Source: Syntrophobacteria bacterium (GTDB lineage Bacteria > Desulfobacterota > DSWW01). Taken from it: DNA of 5,509 bases. How positions within the stretch are numbered: position 1 is the stretch's first letter; every line of letters begins with the position of its first letter. This document shows positions 1 to 5,348 of the stretch, piece by piece. A program made the translations under genes and the position numbers. The stretch is taken from assembly GCA_030145435.1 (NCBI GenBank), contig JAQYVQ010000324.1, positions 1 to 5,509 of the forward strand, given 5' to 3'. The notes under the pieces are model-generated. The model did no database searches. It saw only the letters and a program-made list of their open reading frames with translations, and was not told the origin of the DNA.

Positions 1-1795
1 TGACGATGTCGTGGTAGTCCCTGTCCCTTGCGAGGATGTACACCCTCGGGTTCTTAAGGATCCCCTCCTCCAGGGTCATGGTCCCGTCCTTGATTCTGAT
101 CGTCCATTTTCCCCCTCCGCTACCGGTGATATTGTAGCTGACAGTGGCCTCCACACCTTTCGCCTTGTCAGGGAGGAACCTGTTCGGCATCTGTTCAAAG
201 AAATGGGCGACGGGTACCGGTTCCGAGGTTTCTTCCTCTTTCAGTTCCTGAATCAGATTCTTCTTGATGACCTTGCCAATAGCGTTCCTTGGAAATCCTT
301 CCCGAAAGACGATCTGCTCCGGAACCTTGTAGGAGGCCATTTTCTTCTCACAGAAGGCCCGAATCTCTTCCTCTGAGGCCATCTCTCCTCTCTTGAGAAC
401 GATGCAGGCCTTGGCGACCTGACCGTACTTGTCATGGGGTTCGGGTATGACGGCGACCGCGTCAACCGATGGGTGCAGGGCGATGGCATGTTCGAGTTCT
501 TTGGGGTAGATGTTCACGCCCCCACGAATGATCAACTCTTTCTTTCTATCCACGATGAACAGGAAGCCTTCCTCATCCAGGTATCCCACGTCGCCCGTGG
601 AAAGCCAGCCGTCTTTGATGGTCTCGGCCGTGGTGTCCGGGCTATTGAAGTACCCCTTCATGACACAGTCACCCTTGACAACGATATCGCCGATCTCACC
701 GGGAGGGAGCGCCTTCCCGCTCGGGTCCGATATCTTCACTTCCATCTCTTGAAAAGGCCTTCCCACCGACCCTATCTTGCGGCTCTTCTCCGTGTTGGCG
801 CTGATCCCCCCCGTGTTCTCTGTCATCCCGTATGCTTCCAGGACAGGTATGCCGAACCGCTCCTCGCTCTCTTGAAGTTGCTCCGGAGGGATGGGGGCCG
901 CTCCCGAAAGCCCCAGCCGGAGTGAACGGGTGTCCGCGTCGACTGCCTCTGGGCTCTTCAGGAGGATGTTCCACATGGTAGGGACGAGCAGAAAACCGTT
1001 CACCTTGTAGCGTTCCACGCACTCCCAGAATTCCGATGCCGAGAATCTTTGACGCAGGACGATCGTCGTCCCCGGGTACATGCAGGGCAACACCAGATCG
1101 TGCAAGCCGCCGGAGTGAAACAAGGGTAGCGCGCAGAGGATCCGCTCCCCGTGATAGACGGGAAGCTGTTCCGACTTCACTCGGGAGGCGAAGATGATGT
1201 TCCGGTGCGTTATCATGACGCCTTTTGGCTTGCCGGTGGTCCCGGACGTGTACAGCACAGCCGCCACGTCATCTTCTTGAGGAGCATCACTCAGAAGGGG
1301 CGCACCCGGACCGGCATCGATGATCTGTGACAGCGTTTCGTGTGAGAAATCGAGCTCCATCGATGACGGCGTGTTCACGATAATGCGCTCGACAGAGGGG
1401 ATGTTCCCCCTGATGGCAGACACGACGTGAGCGTGCTCCGAATCCACAACCAGCACCTTGGGTCGGCAATCGTTTACCAGGAACTCCACCTCGGCGGACT
1501 GCCACCAGCAGCTGATGGGAACCCCCATGGCACCGATCTTCTGGGCCCCCATGAGGGTGTAGAAGAACTCCGGGCTGTTTGCCATCATGAAGGAAACGGC
1601 GTTCCCCCTTTTCACCCCGTTCTTCAGTAGATAGTTGGCAAAGATATCGGTTCTTTCGTCTAGCTCCCTGTACGTAACGACCTCATCATAGAACTCCAGA
1701 AAGGGGAGATCCGGATAGTTGGCCGCGTGTGAATTCAGCAGGTCTCTCGTTGTACGGACATCCGTCAAGGCCCGGCTTCCACACTTCTCTATCAT
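1..1795 (-). CDS. AMP-forming acyl-CoA synthetase with C-terminal SCP2-like domain (3' partial)
   Basis: The enzyme activates a carboxylic acid (probably a fatty or aromatic acid) to its CoA thioester through an acyl-adenylate, in the cytoplasm. I translated the open frame through the whole interval and found no stop; 598 codons lie in the window and the end is outside. Adenylate-forming motifs appear in order: P-loop YTSGTTGKPKG (residues 182-192), YGMTE (322-326), STGD (399-402), DRKKELIIRGG (416-426) and the catalytic-lysine motif NAIGK with K508. The ligase would normally end near residue 515. Here it continues through an acidic linker (KEEETSEP) into about 63 residues, from M536, that resemble an SCP2 sterol-carrier domain: a FLPDKAKG-type opening, then alternating strands with W-T-I-R-I-K-D-G. 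The ATG at 1795 is the only start codon after the upstream tetR stop and has GGGGTGA just ahead. It is probably co-transcribed with tetR, 36 bases upstream. Substrate cannot be read from the sequence. Confidence 0.93.
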   Translation of the reverse strand, partial: MIEKCGSRALTDVRTTRDLLNSHAANYPDLPFLEFYDEVVTYRELDERTDIFANYLLKNGVKRGNAVSFMMANSPEFFYTLMGAQKIGAMGVPISCWWQSAEVEFLVNDCRPKVLVVDSEHAHVVSAIRGNIPSVERIIVNTPSSMELDFSHETLSQIIDAGPGAPLLSDAPQEDDVAAVLYTSGTTGKPKGVMITHRNIIFASRVKSEQLPVYHGERILCALPLFHSGGLHDLVLPCMYPGTTIVLRQRFSASEFWECVERYKVNGFLLVPTMWNILLKSPEAVDADTRSLRLGLSGAAPIPPEQLQESEERFGIPVLEAYGMTENTGGISANTEKSRKIGSVGRPFQEMEVKISDPSGKALPPGEIGDIVVKGDCVMKGYFNSPDTTAETIKDGWLSTGDVGYLDEEGFLFIVDRKKELIIRGGVNIYPKELEHAIALHPSVDAVAVIPEPHDKYGQVAKACIVLKRGEMASEEEIRAFCEKKMASYKVPEQIVFREGFPRNAIGKVIKKNLIQELKEEETSEPVPVAHFFEQMPNRFLPDKAKGVEATVSYNITGSGGGKWTIRIKDGTMTLEEGILKNPRVYILARDRDYHDIV

Positions 1796-1831
1796 GTTGT
1801 CACCCCACGGTCCTGCTAACGTCTCGCGCTC

Positions 1832-2518
1832 CTAATCCTTGCCGGCCTCCTGCTTGCCGGCCAGCGGGATCTTCATCCCTTCGATCTTCAATTTCAGCTC
1901 GATGCAGTCTTCATCCTCTTTCCTCTCGATGGCTCTCATGACCATGTCGAAGATCGTATCCCTGTATTCGGTTATCCGCTCGGGACGACCAAAGAGGAGC
2001 CACTGGGCGGCAAGGTGTTCGATGAACCCCAGCACCAGATTTCGAACGAGATACCCGTCGATATCCTTCCGGAAGACCCCTTCTTCGACGCCCTGGTCAA
2101 AGGCATCCACGATTGAGCGCGTCGCTTCCCGGATGGTGGCGTAGGCGGGCGATTTCAGGAAATTCCTGTTGCCCTTCAGGGTGAGCAACGCGACGGATGT
2201 GTAGAGGGGATACGTTTCATAGAATTCCAGGAACCCTTGAATGATGACTCTCATCTTCTCCTTTGCACCGTGAATGTACGGCTCCACCTGTTTCATCCGT
2301 TCCATCTCTCGACGGGTGTAGAGTTCCGCGATCGAGAAGATAACGTCCTCCTTCGACTCGAAGTATTCATAGATTGTCACGTCCGAGATCTTGGCTTCTT
2401 TGGCGATGGCGGAAATGGTCGCCGCCTCGAAGCCCTTTTCCCCGAAGATCTTCAAAGCACTCTCGAGAATGTGCAGTTCCTTTTCCTGACTTCGCTTCTT
2501 GTTTTTTTTCTTCTTCAT
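1832..2518 (-). CDS. TetR/AcrR-family transcriptional regulator
   Basis: This is a 228-residue DNA-binding repressor-type protein, close to the usual 190-230 residues of the family. A very basic N-terminal tail (K2-K5, K7-K8, R9) precedes a typical TetR helix-turn-helix: ILESALKIFGEKGFEAATI leads into AIAKEAKISDVTIYEYF (about residues 37-53), ending in the signature Y-x-YF-x-SKED. The remainder is all-helical ligand-binding and dimerisation domain, with an unusually charged C-terminal end. It is the first gene of a unit with the SCP2-fused acyl-CoA synthetase, so a long-chain or aromatic acyl-CoA is a reasonable guess for the effector, as for FadR/PsrA-like TetR proteins. The start ATG at 2518 has AGAGGGG about 11 bases ahead. 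An A8 run in codons 4-6 lies just after the start and could allow slippage. It may also act on the divergent cupin operon. Family call is sure; effector and targets are inference. Confidence 0.93.
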   Translation of the reverse strand: MKKKKNKKRSQEKELHILESALKIFGEKGFEAATISAIAKEAKISDVTIYEYFESKEDVIFSIAELYTRREMERMKQVEPYIHGAKEKMRVIIQGFLEFYETYPLYTSVALLTLKGNRNFLKSPAYATIREATRSIVDAFDQGVEEGVFRKDIDGYLVRNLVLGFIEHLAAQWLLFGRPERITEYRDTIFDMVMRAIERKEDEDCIELKLKIEGMKIPLAGKQEAGKD

Positions 2519-2576
2519 GTTTCGCCTGTCCCCTCTTTCCAGATTCCGCGGAAGATTCCCGCCCTCTCAATAGCCA

Positions 2577-2605
2577 CGGATACCTAATCCAACCTCATAT
2601 GTCAA
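2577..2605 (-). promoter_or_regulatory. Probable sigma-70 promoter of the tetR-acyl-CoA synthetase unit
   Basis: On the minus strand a perfect -35 box TTGACA (2605-2600) is followed after 17 bases by TATCCG (2582-2577), a weak -10 that keeps the TAT start. Transcription would begin near 2570, giving a leader of about 50 bases. A CATATG palindrome abuts the -35 box and could be part of an operator. The -10 is poor, so the promoter may need an activator or the true -10 may be shifted. Confidence 0.45.
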
Positions 2606-2606
2606 G

Positions 2607-2651
2607 AGATTTCTTTATCTGTGTATAGTTTTTCTAGCAGATTTCTTAGTC
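2607..2651 (+). repeat. Short direct repeat AGATTTCTTtaTC / AGATTTCTTagTC
   Basis: Two 13-base copies (2607-2619 and 2639-2651) differ at two positions and begin 32 bases apart, about three helical turns. They lie between the leftward -35 box and the likely start of rightward transcription. This placement would suit paired regulator binding on one DNA face, but TetR proteins usually bind inverted repeats, so the function is open. Confidence 0.35.
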
Positions 2652-2781
2652 GTAATAAGATATATTGCCAAGGATGCAGAATTGTTCACATTTTATGCCA
2701 AAGTAATCTTGTCGACGCAAAGATGCCCATGAGCCTGGTCTGGGATCCGGGTATCCGATATGATGGGGACATCCCTTAGCC

Positions 2782-2789
2782 GGAAGGAG
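2782..2789 (+). promoter_or_regulatory. Ribosome binding site of the cupin gene
   Basis: GGAAGGAG lies 8 bases before the ATG at 2798. It fixes that start, even though another ATG is present three codons later (M4). Confidence 0.75.
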
Positions 2790-2797
2790 ACTGAACC

Positions 2798-3163
2798 ATG
2801 AAGAAGATGAATGTAGAGCAGATTTCCGGGATGGAACTCGACAGCCATCCCCTGTTCACCGGCCCGGTGTCCATACAATGGCTCTTGGCCGATGAGACGG
2901 CAAAGCAGTTGGGCATGCTCATGGTCCGCTTCGGCAAGGGGGTAAGGAACAAGTTCCACTCCCATACGACGGACCAGGTGCTCTTCGTTACCTCTGGAAA
3001 GGGCATCGTGGCTACCGAACAGGAAGAGGTGGAAATCCAGCCTGGAGACATCATTCATATTCCCGCGGGGGAAAAGCACTGGCACGGGGCCGCACAGGAT
3101 TCCGAAATGTCCCATCTCGCGATCGAAGCGGCCGGTGGAGAACTCACACAGCTGGAAGAATAG
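2798..3163 (+). CDS. Small Mn/Fe-type cupin, hydroxynitrile-lyase-like (GtHNL) family
   Basis: This is a single-domain cupin of 121 residues. Cupin motif 1 is seen as F-H-S-H-T-T-D-Q (H54, H56, Q60) leading to G67; motif 2 is PGDIIHIPAGEKHWHG (P82-G97), with H94 as the last metal ligand. The H/H/Q/H set and the GEKHWHGAA...SHLAI segment (H96, H106 also present) match, from memory, the Mn-dependent hydroxynitrile-lyase cupins such as the Granulicella enzyme. Glutamine there replaces the usual motif-1 glutamate. Most relatives have no proven reaction, so metal binding is well supported but the substrate is not; a role on a small organic acid or CoA-pathway by-product is only a guess. The gene has a strong ribosome binding site, lies divergent to tetR, and ends 20 bases before the DUF364 gene, with which it should form an operon. 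Confidence 0.88.
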   Translation: MKKMNVEQISGMELDSHPLFTGPVSIQWLLADETAKQLGMLMVRFGKGVRNKFHSHTTDQVLFVTSGKGIVATEQEEVEIQPGDIIHIPAGEKHWHGAAQDSEMSHLAIEAAGGELTQLEE

Positions 3164-3183
3164 AAAGCGCACGAGGCATTCCC

Positions 3184-4002
3184 ATGAGAATAAAGGCTGA
3201 GTTCAAAAGGATGATCACCGAACTGGGGTCAAGGTTTTCACCGCCGCTCATAGCAGACGTCTTCTTCCCCCCTTTTCACAAAGGGGGCCAGCCCAAGGAT
3301 GCCCAGTTCATGGCGATCCGCCTGGAAGGCGGGGCAACCGGCATCAGTTACCTTCTCCTGTCTGATGAAGACATGGATGAGTATACGTCTCTGCAGCCGT
3401 CGAGTTTTGTCGCGAAGAACCCCCAGGACTTTGCGCTCGAATTCGGTGGTGACGATCCAGTCAGGGAGATGATCGCACTGGGAGCTATTAACGCCATCTG
3501 TCAGCATGTGATGAGGGAGACCGAATTCGAGGTCGAATCGGCTACAGATCCACTCGGACTGCTGTCGGTCGCCGCGGAAGACAGGATCGGCATGGTCGGT
3601 CTCTTCTTCGGCCTCACGAAGGCCATCGAGAAAGCCGGTGCGGAACTGGTTGTCATCGAGAAGAAGGAAAAGTTGATCGACAAGTTTCCCGATCTCCCCA
3701 TTACCACGGATCCATCGAAACTGAGTACCTGCAACAAGGTCTTGTGCACGGGCACCACCTTGCTCAACGACTCCCTTGACGAGATTCTCTCCCACTGCTC
3801 CTCGGACGCCTTCGTCTCGATCATCGGCCCTACGGCCGGCTATTTCCCGGACCCGCTTTTCGCCCGAGGCGTCGATGTCGTGGGTGGAAGACTGGTAACG
3901 AACGGTGAAGTCCTCCTCCAGCGCCTCGCAGAGAAGAAGCGTTGGGGAGACGCCACCCAGACAACCTGCTTCCGCAAAACGACCTACCCCGGCCTACCCT
4001 AA
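3184..4002 (+). CDS. DUF4213/DUF364 (Rossmann-like, putative heavy-metal chelation) protein
   Basis: The 272-residue protein matches the two-part architecture of this family. The N-terminal enolase-N-like DUF4213 domain covers about residues 5-115 and contains the conserved ALGAINAICQHV stretch at 98-109. The DUF364 Rossmann-like domain covers about 125-255, with IGMVGLF (135-141), a strand ending at VVIEKK (156-161), CTGTTLLNDSLDEIL (188-202), IIGPTAGYFPD (213-223) and RGVDVVGG (228-235). A Desulfitobacterium family member was solved structurally and proposed to act in heavy-metal chelation; no reaction is proven. GAGG lies about 8 bases before the ATG, and the gene follows the cupin by 20 bases. 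Two oddities: residues 29-36 (PPFHKGGQ) are encoded by a dispersed palindrome, and the C-terminal TTYPGLP ends 17 bases before a repeat block and may be altered by it. Next to a cupin and CoA-dehydratase genes, a metal-supply role is possible but unproven. Confidence 0.88.
   Translation: MRIKAEFKRMITELGSRFSPPLIADVFFPPFHKGGQPKDAQFMAIRLEGGATGISYLLLSDEDMDEYTSLQPSSFVAKNPQDFALEFGGDDPVREMIALGAINAICQHVMRETEFEVESATDPLGLLSVAAEDRIGMVGLFFGLTKAIEKAGAELVVIEKKEKLIDKFPDLPITTDPSKLSTCNKVLCTGTTLLNDSLDEILSHCSSDAFVSIIGPTAGYFPDPLFARGVDVVGGRLVTNGEVLLQRLAEKKRWGDATQTTCFRKTTYPGLP
3268..3287 (+). repeat. In-frame CCCCCTTT-tcac-AAAGGGGG palindrome inside the DUF364 gene
   Basis: A perfect 8-bp inverted repeat with a 4-base loop lies in the N-terminal part of the DUF364 frame and is translated as PPFHKGG. 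The same palindrome style (runs of C, then TTT, short loop, AAA, then G run) is a widespread dispersed repeat in many bacterial genomes, and peptides like PPFxKGG are its known translation by-product. It falls where the first beta strands of DUF4213 would be joined by a loop, so it is probably a tolerated insertion of about 8-10 residues. Confidence 0.6.
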
Positions 4003-4020
4003 CCACCCCACCCCGATAAT

Positions 4021-4093
4021 GGGGTCAGGCCGTAATTATCAACTTAGGCGCCAAATCTTTACGTCGTAAAGTTGATAATTTCGGCCTGACCCC
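4021..4093 (+). repeat. Long inverted repeat, 25-base arms (GGGGTCAGGC family)
   Basis: The arms at 4021-4045 and 4069-4093 pair over 25 bases with one mismatch, around a 23-base loop that contains its own small hairpin TTTAC-gtc-GTAAA. It begins 18 bases after the DUF364 stop. The transcript would fold into a very stable stem, so it may stop or protect the upstream mRNA, but no U-run follows, so it is not a standard intrinsic terminator. Confidence 0.85.
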
Positions 4094-4127
4094 CAATTGC
4101 GATACTGACCTCCCACCGGATTTCTAG

Positions 4128-4146
4128 TTCGGGGACAGGCGCCGAT
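4128..4146 (+). repeat. Single copy of the GGGGACAG-family repeat
   Basis: TTCGGGGACAGGCGCCGAT matches the left arm of the inverted repeat at 4189-4258 with two differences. It has the same orientation as that arm and begins 60 bases before the corresponding position (4188). It has no clear partner of its own. Confidence 0.7.
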
Positions 4147-4188
4147 CTCCCTCGGGTATCCGCTGCAAACAGCAGTGGTCTTTCGAAT

Positions 4189-4258
4189 TCGGGGACAGTC
4201 ACCGATTAAAGTCCTGTTATTTCAACCGTTTGGCGCCGATATCGGTGGCTGTCCCCGA
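4189..4258 (+). repeat. Inverted repeat, 18-base arms (GGGGACAG family)
   Basis: TCGGGGACAGTCACCGAT (4189-4206) pairs with ATCGGTGGCTGTCCCCGA (4241-4258) with one T/G difference, which still forms a wobble pair in RNA. The right arm also abuts a perfect CCGATATCGG palindrome (4236-4245). The sequence family differs from that of the outer repeat, so two repeat types are nested here. Confidence 0.8.
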
Positions 4259-4280
4259 TTAAATTGAATTAGCCTGGTCG

Positions 4281-4305
4281 TGTTGAAAATTACGACCTGA
4301 CCCCA
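4281..4305 (-). repeat. Right terminal copy of the GGGGTCAGG-family repeat
   Basis: Read on the minus strand this gives TGGGGTCAGGTCGTAATTTT followed by CAACA. It matches the left end of the block with C/T and A/T changes only over the first 24 bases. It also forms a small local hairpin, GGTCGT (4276-4281) with ACGACC (4292-4297). Confidence 0.75.
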
Positions 4306-4310
4306 AGGCG

Positions 4311-4351
4311 CCCCCTACTAAGTCCATAGAATAAGGGGGGAAAAGTTTTTT
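4311..4351 (+). terminator. Possible weak intrinsic terminator
   Basis: CCCCCT (4311-4316) can pair with AGGGGG (4334-4339) around a 17-base loop, followed by AAAAGTTTTTT. The stem is short and the T run begins several bases after it, so this is a marginal terminator for rightward transcription coming from the repeat block. Confidence 0.25.
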
Positions 4352-4357
4352 CAGATT

Positions 4358-4374
4358 ATTGTTGACAATCGGCA
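4358..4374 (+). promoter_or_regulatory. Putative GntR operator, site 1 (autoregulatory)
   Basis: ATTGT-TG-ACAAT is a perfect 12-bp palindrome (4358-4369) with the GT...AC core typical of FadR/FCD-subfamily operators. With the following TCGGCA it forms a 16-base word, TTGTTGACAATCGGCA, that recurs at 5159 and 5281. It covers the -35 box of the gntR promoter, so binding would block RNA polymerase. Confidence 0.55.
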
Positions 4375-4390
4375 GTCGATCATTGATAAT
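4362..4390 (+). promoter_or_regulatory. Strong sigma-70-type promoter of the GntR gene
   Basis: A perfect -35 TTGACA (4362-4367), a 17-base spacer and GATAAT (4385-4390, five of six to consensus) form the best promoter in the window. Initiation near 4397 gives a leader of about 53 bases before the ATG at 4450. The promoter lies outside the repeat block, so the gene is independent of upstream transcription. Confidence 0.75.
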
Positions 4391-4449
4391 GTCCGAAATG
4401 GCCTAGATGATCCTCGCAAAGGACCGAAAACAGATAGGACATCCACATT

Positions 4450-5124
4450 ATGGCCTCTGCAACGCCGATCAAGAGTTTCGAATGTATTTCCGGACAGATA
4501 GCCAAGATTCTCGCAGGCCGAATCATCCGCGGCGAACTGGAGCCCGGACAGCGGATTCTGGAGCAAACGGTCTCGGATGAGATGGGTGTCAGCCGAAGCC
4601 CTGTCCGAGAGGCCTTCCTGTCCCTCGAGAAACAGAGACTGGTTGAAATCCTGCCACGCCGTGGAGCCAGTGTGGCCGAGATGTCCCGGCAAGACATCCA
4701 GTCCCTCTACGACCTCGTCACCGAGCTCTATGCGCTGGCAGCCGGTAGATCGGCGGAGTTTCACACCGCCGAGGATCTCGCCAAGATCCGTCAGACCGTA
4801 GAAAAGGTGAGAGCCTGCGCTGAAAAGGGCAATTCGGATGAGTACTACGAAGCGATCTTCGAGTTTTCCCTGGCAGCCCTGGAAGTAGCCAGAAACCCCC
4901 TGCTAACCCAGACCCTCTCTGACCTGAACGGACTCACAAGAAGAGCCCAGTTCGGAACCCTCTCGAAACGTGTCGACGATCTCACCACCAATGCAGGTTT
5001 CTTCGAGCGTGCCCTGGAGTATGTTGAGAAAGGTGATCCTGAAATGGCTGCACAAACGATTCGGGACTACGGCCACAACGAAAAGGACTTTGCAATGAGA
5101 CTGCTTGTGAAGAACGGAAAATGA
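4450..5124 (+). CDS. GntR-family regulator, FCD (FadR) subfamily, atypical effector pocket
   Basis: The 224-residue protein has the usual length of FCD regulators. Residues 14-78 are a winged helix-turn-helix with the GntR signature: IIRGELEPGQRILEQTVSDE, then VSRSPVREAFLSLEKQRLVE and the wing PRRGASV. Residues 83-218 are the helical FCD domain, recognisable from L89-x3-L93 type helices, ARNPLL (147-152) and GDPEMAA (195-201). Aligned by hand with ordinary FCD proteins, the metal ligands D-x3-H are I136 and S140, the later two histidines are F185 and Y207, so all four seem replaced. H209 is nearby but out of register. The ATG at 4450 has AGGA 10 bases before it. It has its own promoter overlapped by a palindrome that is repeated before the downstream dehydratase gene, suggesting autoregulation and local control of that pathway. 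Family is sure; effector unknown. Confidence 0.93.
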   Translation: MASATPIKSFECISGQIAKILAGRIIRGELEPGQRILEQTVSDEMGVSRSPVREAFLSLEKQRLVEILPRRGASVAEMSRQDIQSLYDLVTELYALAAGRSAEFHTAEDLAKIRQTVEKVRACAEKGNSDEYYEAIFEFSLAALEVARNPLLTQTLSDLNGLTRRAQFGTLSKRVDDLTTNAGFFERALEYVEKGDPEMAAQTIRDYGHNEKDFAMRLLVKNGK

Positions 5125-5158
5125 GCATGCACTCGAATCGGAGGCGGCTTGCGATGTA

Positions 5159-5174
5159 TTGTCGACAAACGCCA
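5159..5174 (+). promoter_or_regulatory. Putative GntR operator, site 2
   Basis: TTGTCGACAAACGCCA begins with a perfect 10-bp palindrome TTGTCGACAA. It matches site 1 at 13 of 16 positions, and the TTGT-N2-ACAA core is identical. It lies 34 bases after the gntR stop. Confidence 0.5.
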
Positions 5175-5280
5175 ATCGTCAGAAACGCGGGCGATTCCCT
5201 ATTTAAGATGACTATTAGAGCCAACCCTTTCACCACCACCCGAGGGAAACATGTTGGAACGGGTGAGATTGCAGGCTGTC

Positions 5281-5296
5281 TTGTCGACTATCGGCA
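5281..5296 (+). promoter_or_regulatory. Putative GntR operator, site 3
   Basis: TTGTCGACTATCGGCA matches site 1 at 14 of 16 positions, including the non-palindromic ATCGGCA tail. It lies 122 bases after site 2 and 64 bases before the dehydratase start codon, in the place expected for promoter control. Confidence 0.5.
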
Positions 5297-5348
5297 AGCT
5301 GCACATACGGCAGGGACGCACTGACAAACCCATAACCGCACCGGAGGC

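Larger units (their letters stand above)
2519..2797. promoter_or_regulatory. Divergent intergenic region between tetR and the cupin gene
   Basis: The 279 bases separate two divergently transcribed units. The middle (about 2590-2710) is clearly richer in A+T than the flanking genes, as expected for promoters. The leftward promoter is described separately. For rightward transcription I see -10-like boxes TATAGT (2624-2629) and TATATT (2661-2666), but neither has a convincing -35 at proper spacing, so the cupin promoter is not assigned. At 2709-2716 there is TTGTCGAC, the core of the putative GntR sites further right. No small ORF with good coding character is seen. Confidence 0.5.
4020..4305. 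mobile_element. Non-coding MITE-like block with nested palindromes (RAYT/IS200-related style)
   Basis: The 286-bp block begins with TGGGGTCAGGCCGTAATTAT and ends with the inverted counterpart; the terminal repeats match at 22 of 24 positions (4020-4043 against 4305-4282). Inside are a long hairpin sharing the left terminal repeat and three copies of a second family, GGGGACAG. No ORF of coding quality is present, so it has no transposase of its own. Both the GGGGTCAGG and GGGGACAG motifs are, to my recollection, common next to REP-associated tyrosine transposases in deltaproteobacteria. No target duplication is visible at the ends, consistent with IS200-type biology. It separates the cupin-DUF364 unit from the GntR gene and could also serve as a terminator. 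Mobility is inferred, not shown. Confidence 0.55.

Noticed and set aside
434..925. 163-codon plus-strand ORF inside the acyl-CoA synthetase
   Set aside because: It is antisense to a frame with all the adenylate-forming motifs and has no family resemblance itself.
1796..1834. tetR and the acyl-CoA synthetase are in the same frame, separated by one TAG and 12 codons, suggesting amber read-through
   Set aside because: The synthetase has its own ATG with a plausible Shine-Dalgarno sequence, and nothing in the window points to TAG decoding; shared frame has a one-in-three chance.
2577..2757. The 8-mer GGTATCCG at 2577-2584 (minus), 2750-2757 (plus) and 4155-4162 (plus) as a possible TetR site
   Set aside because: It is not palindromic, and one copy lies in the unrelated repeat block; it is too short to support a claim.
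2693..3172. 159-codon minus-strand ORF opposite the cupin gene
   Set aside because: It is a shadow of the cupin frame, whose metal motifs and ribosome binding site are clear.
3238..3795. 185-codon minus-strand ORF opposite the DUF364 gene
   Set aside because: It is an antisense shadow; the plus-strand frame carries the conserved family motifs.
4010..4025. ACCCC-gataat-GGGGT hairpin right after the DUF364 stop as a terminator
   Set aside because: The stem is only 5 bp with no T run, and its right arm is part of the larger inverted repeat.
4020..4305. CRISPR-like array, because of several repeats in a short space
   Set aside because: Copies are inverted as well as direct, of two families, with irregular spacing and no unique equal-length spacers.
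5138..5155. Sigma-54-like GG...GC pair before the dehydratase gene
   Set aside because: The spacing is one base short and the flanking TGGCAC/TTGC consensus is absent.
5121..5324. 67-codon ORF starting with an ATGA overlap on the gntR stop
   Set aside because: It has no ribosome binding site of its own, no recognisable domain, irregular composition, and spans both putative operator sites; it is best read as leader sequence.
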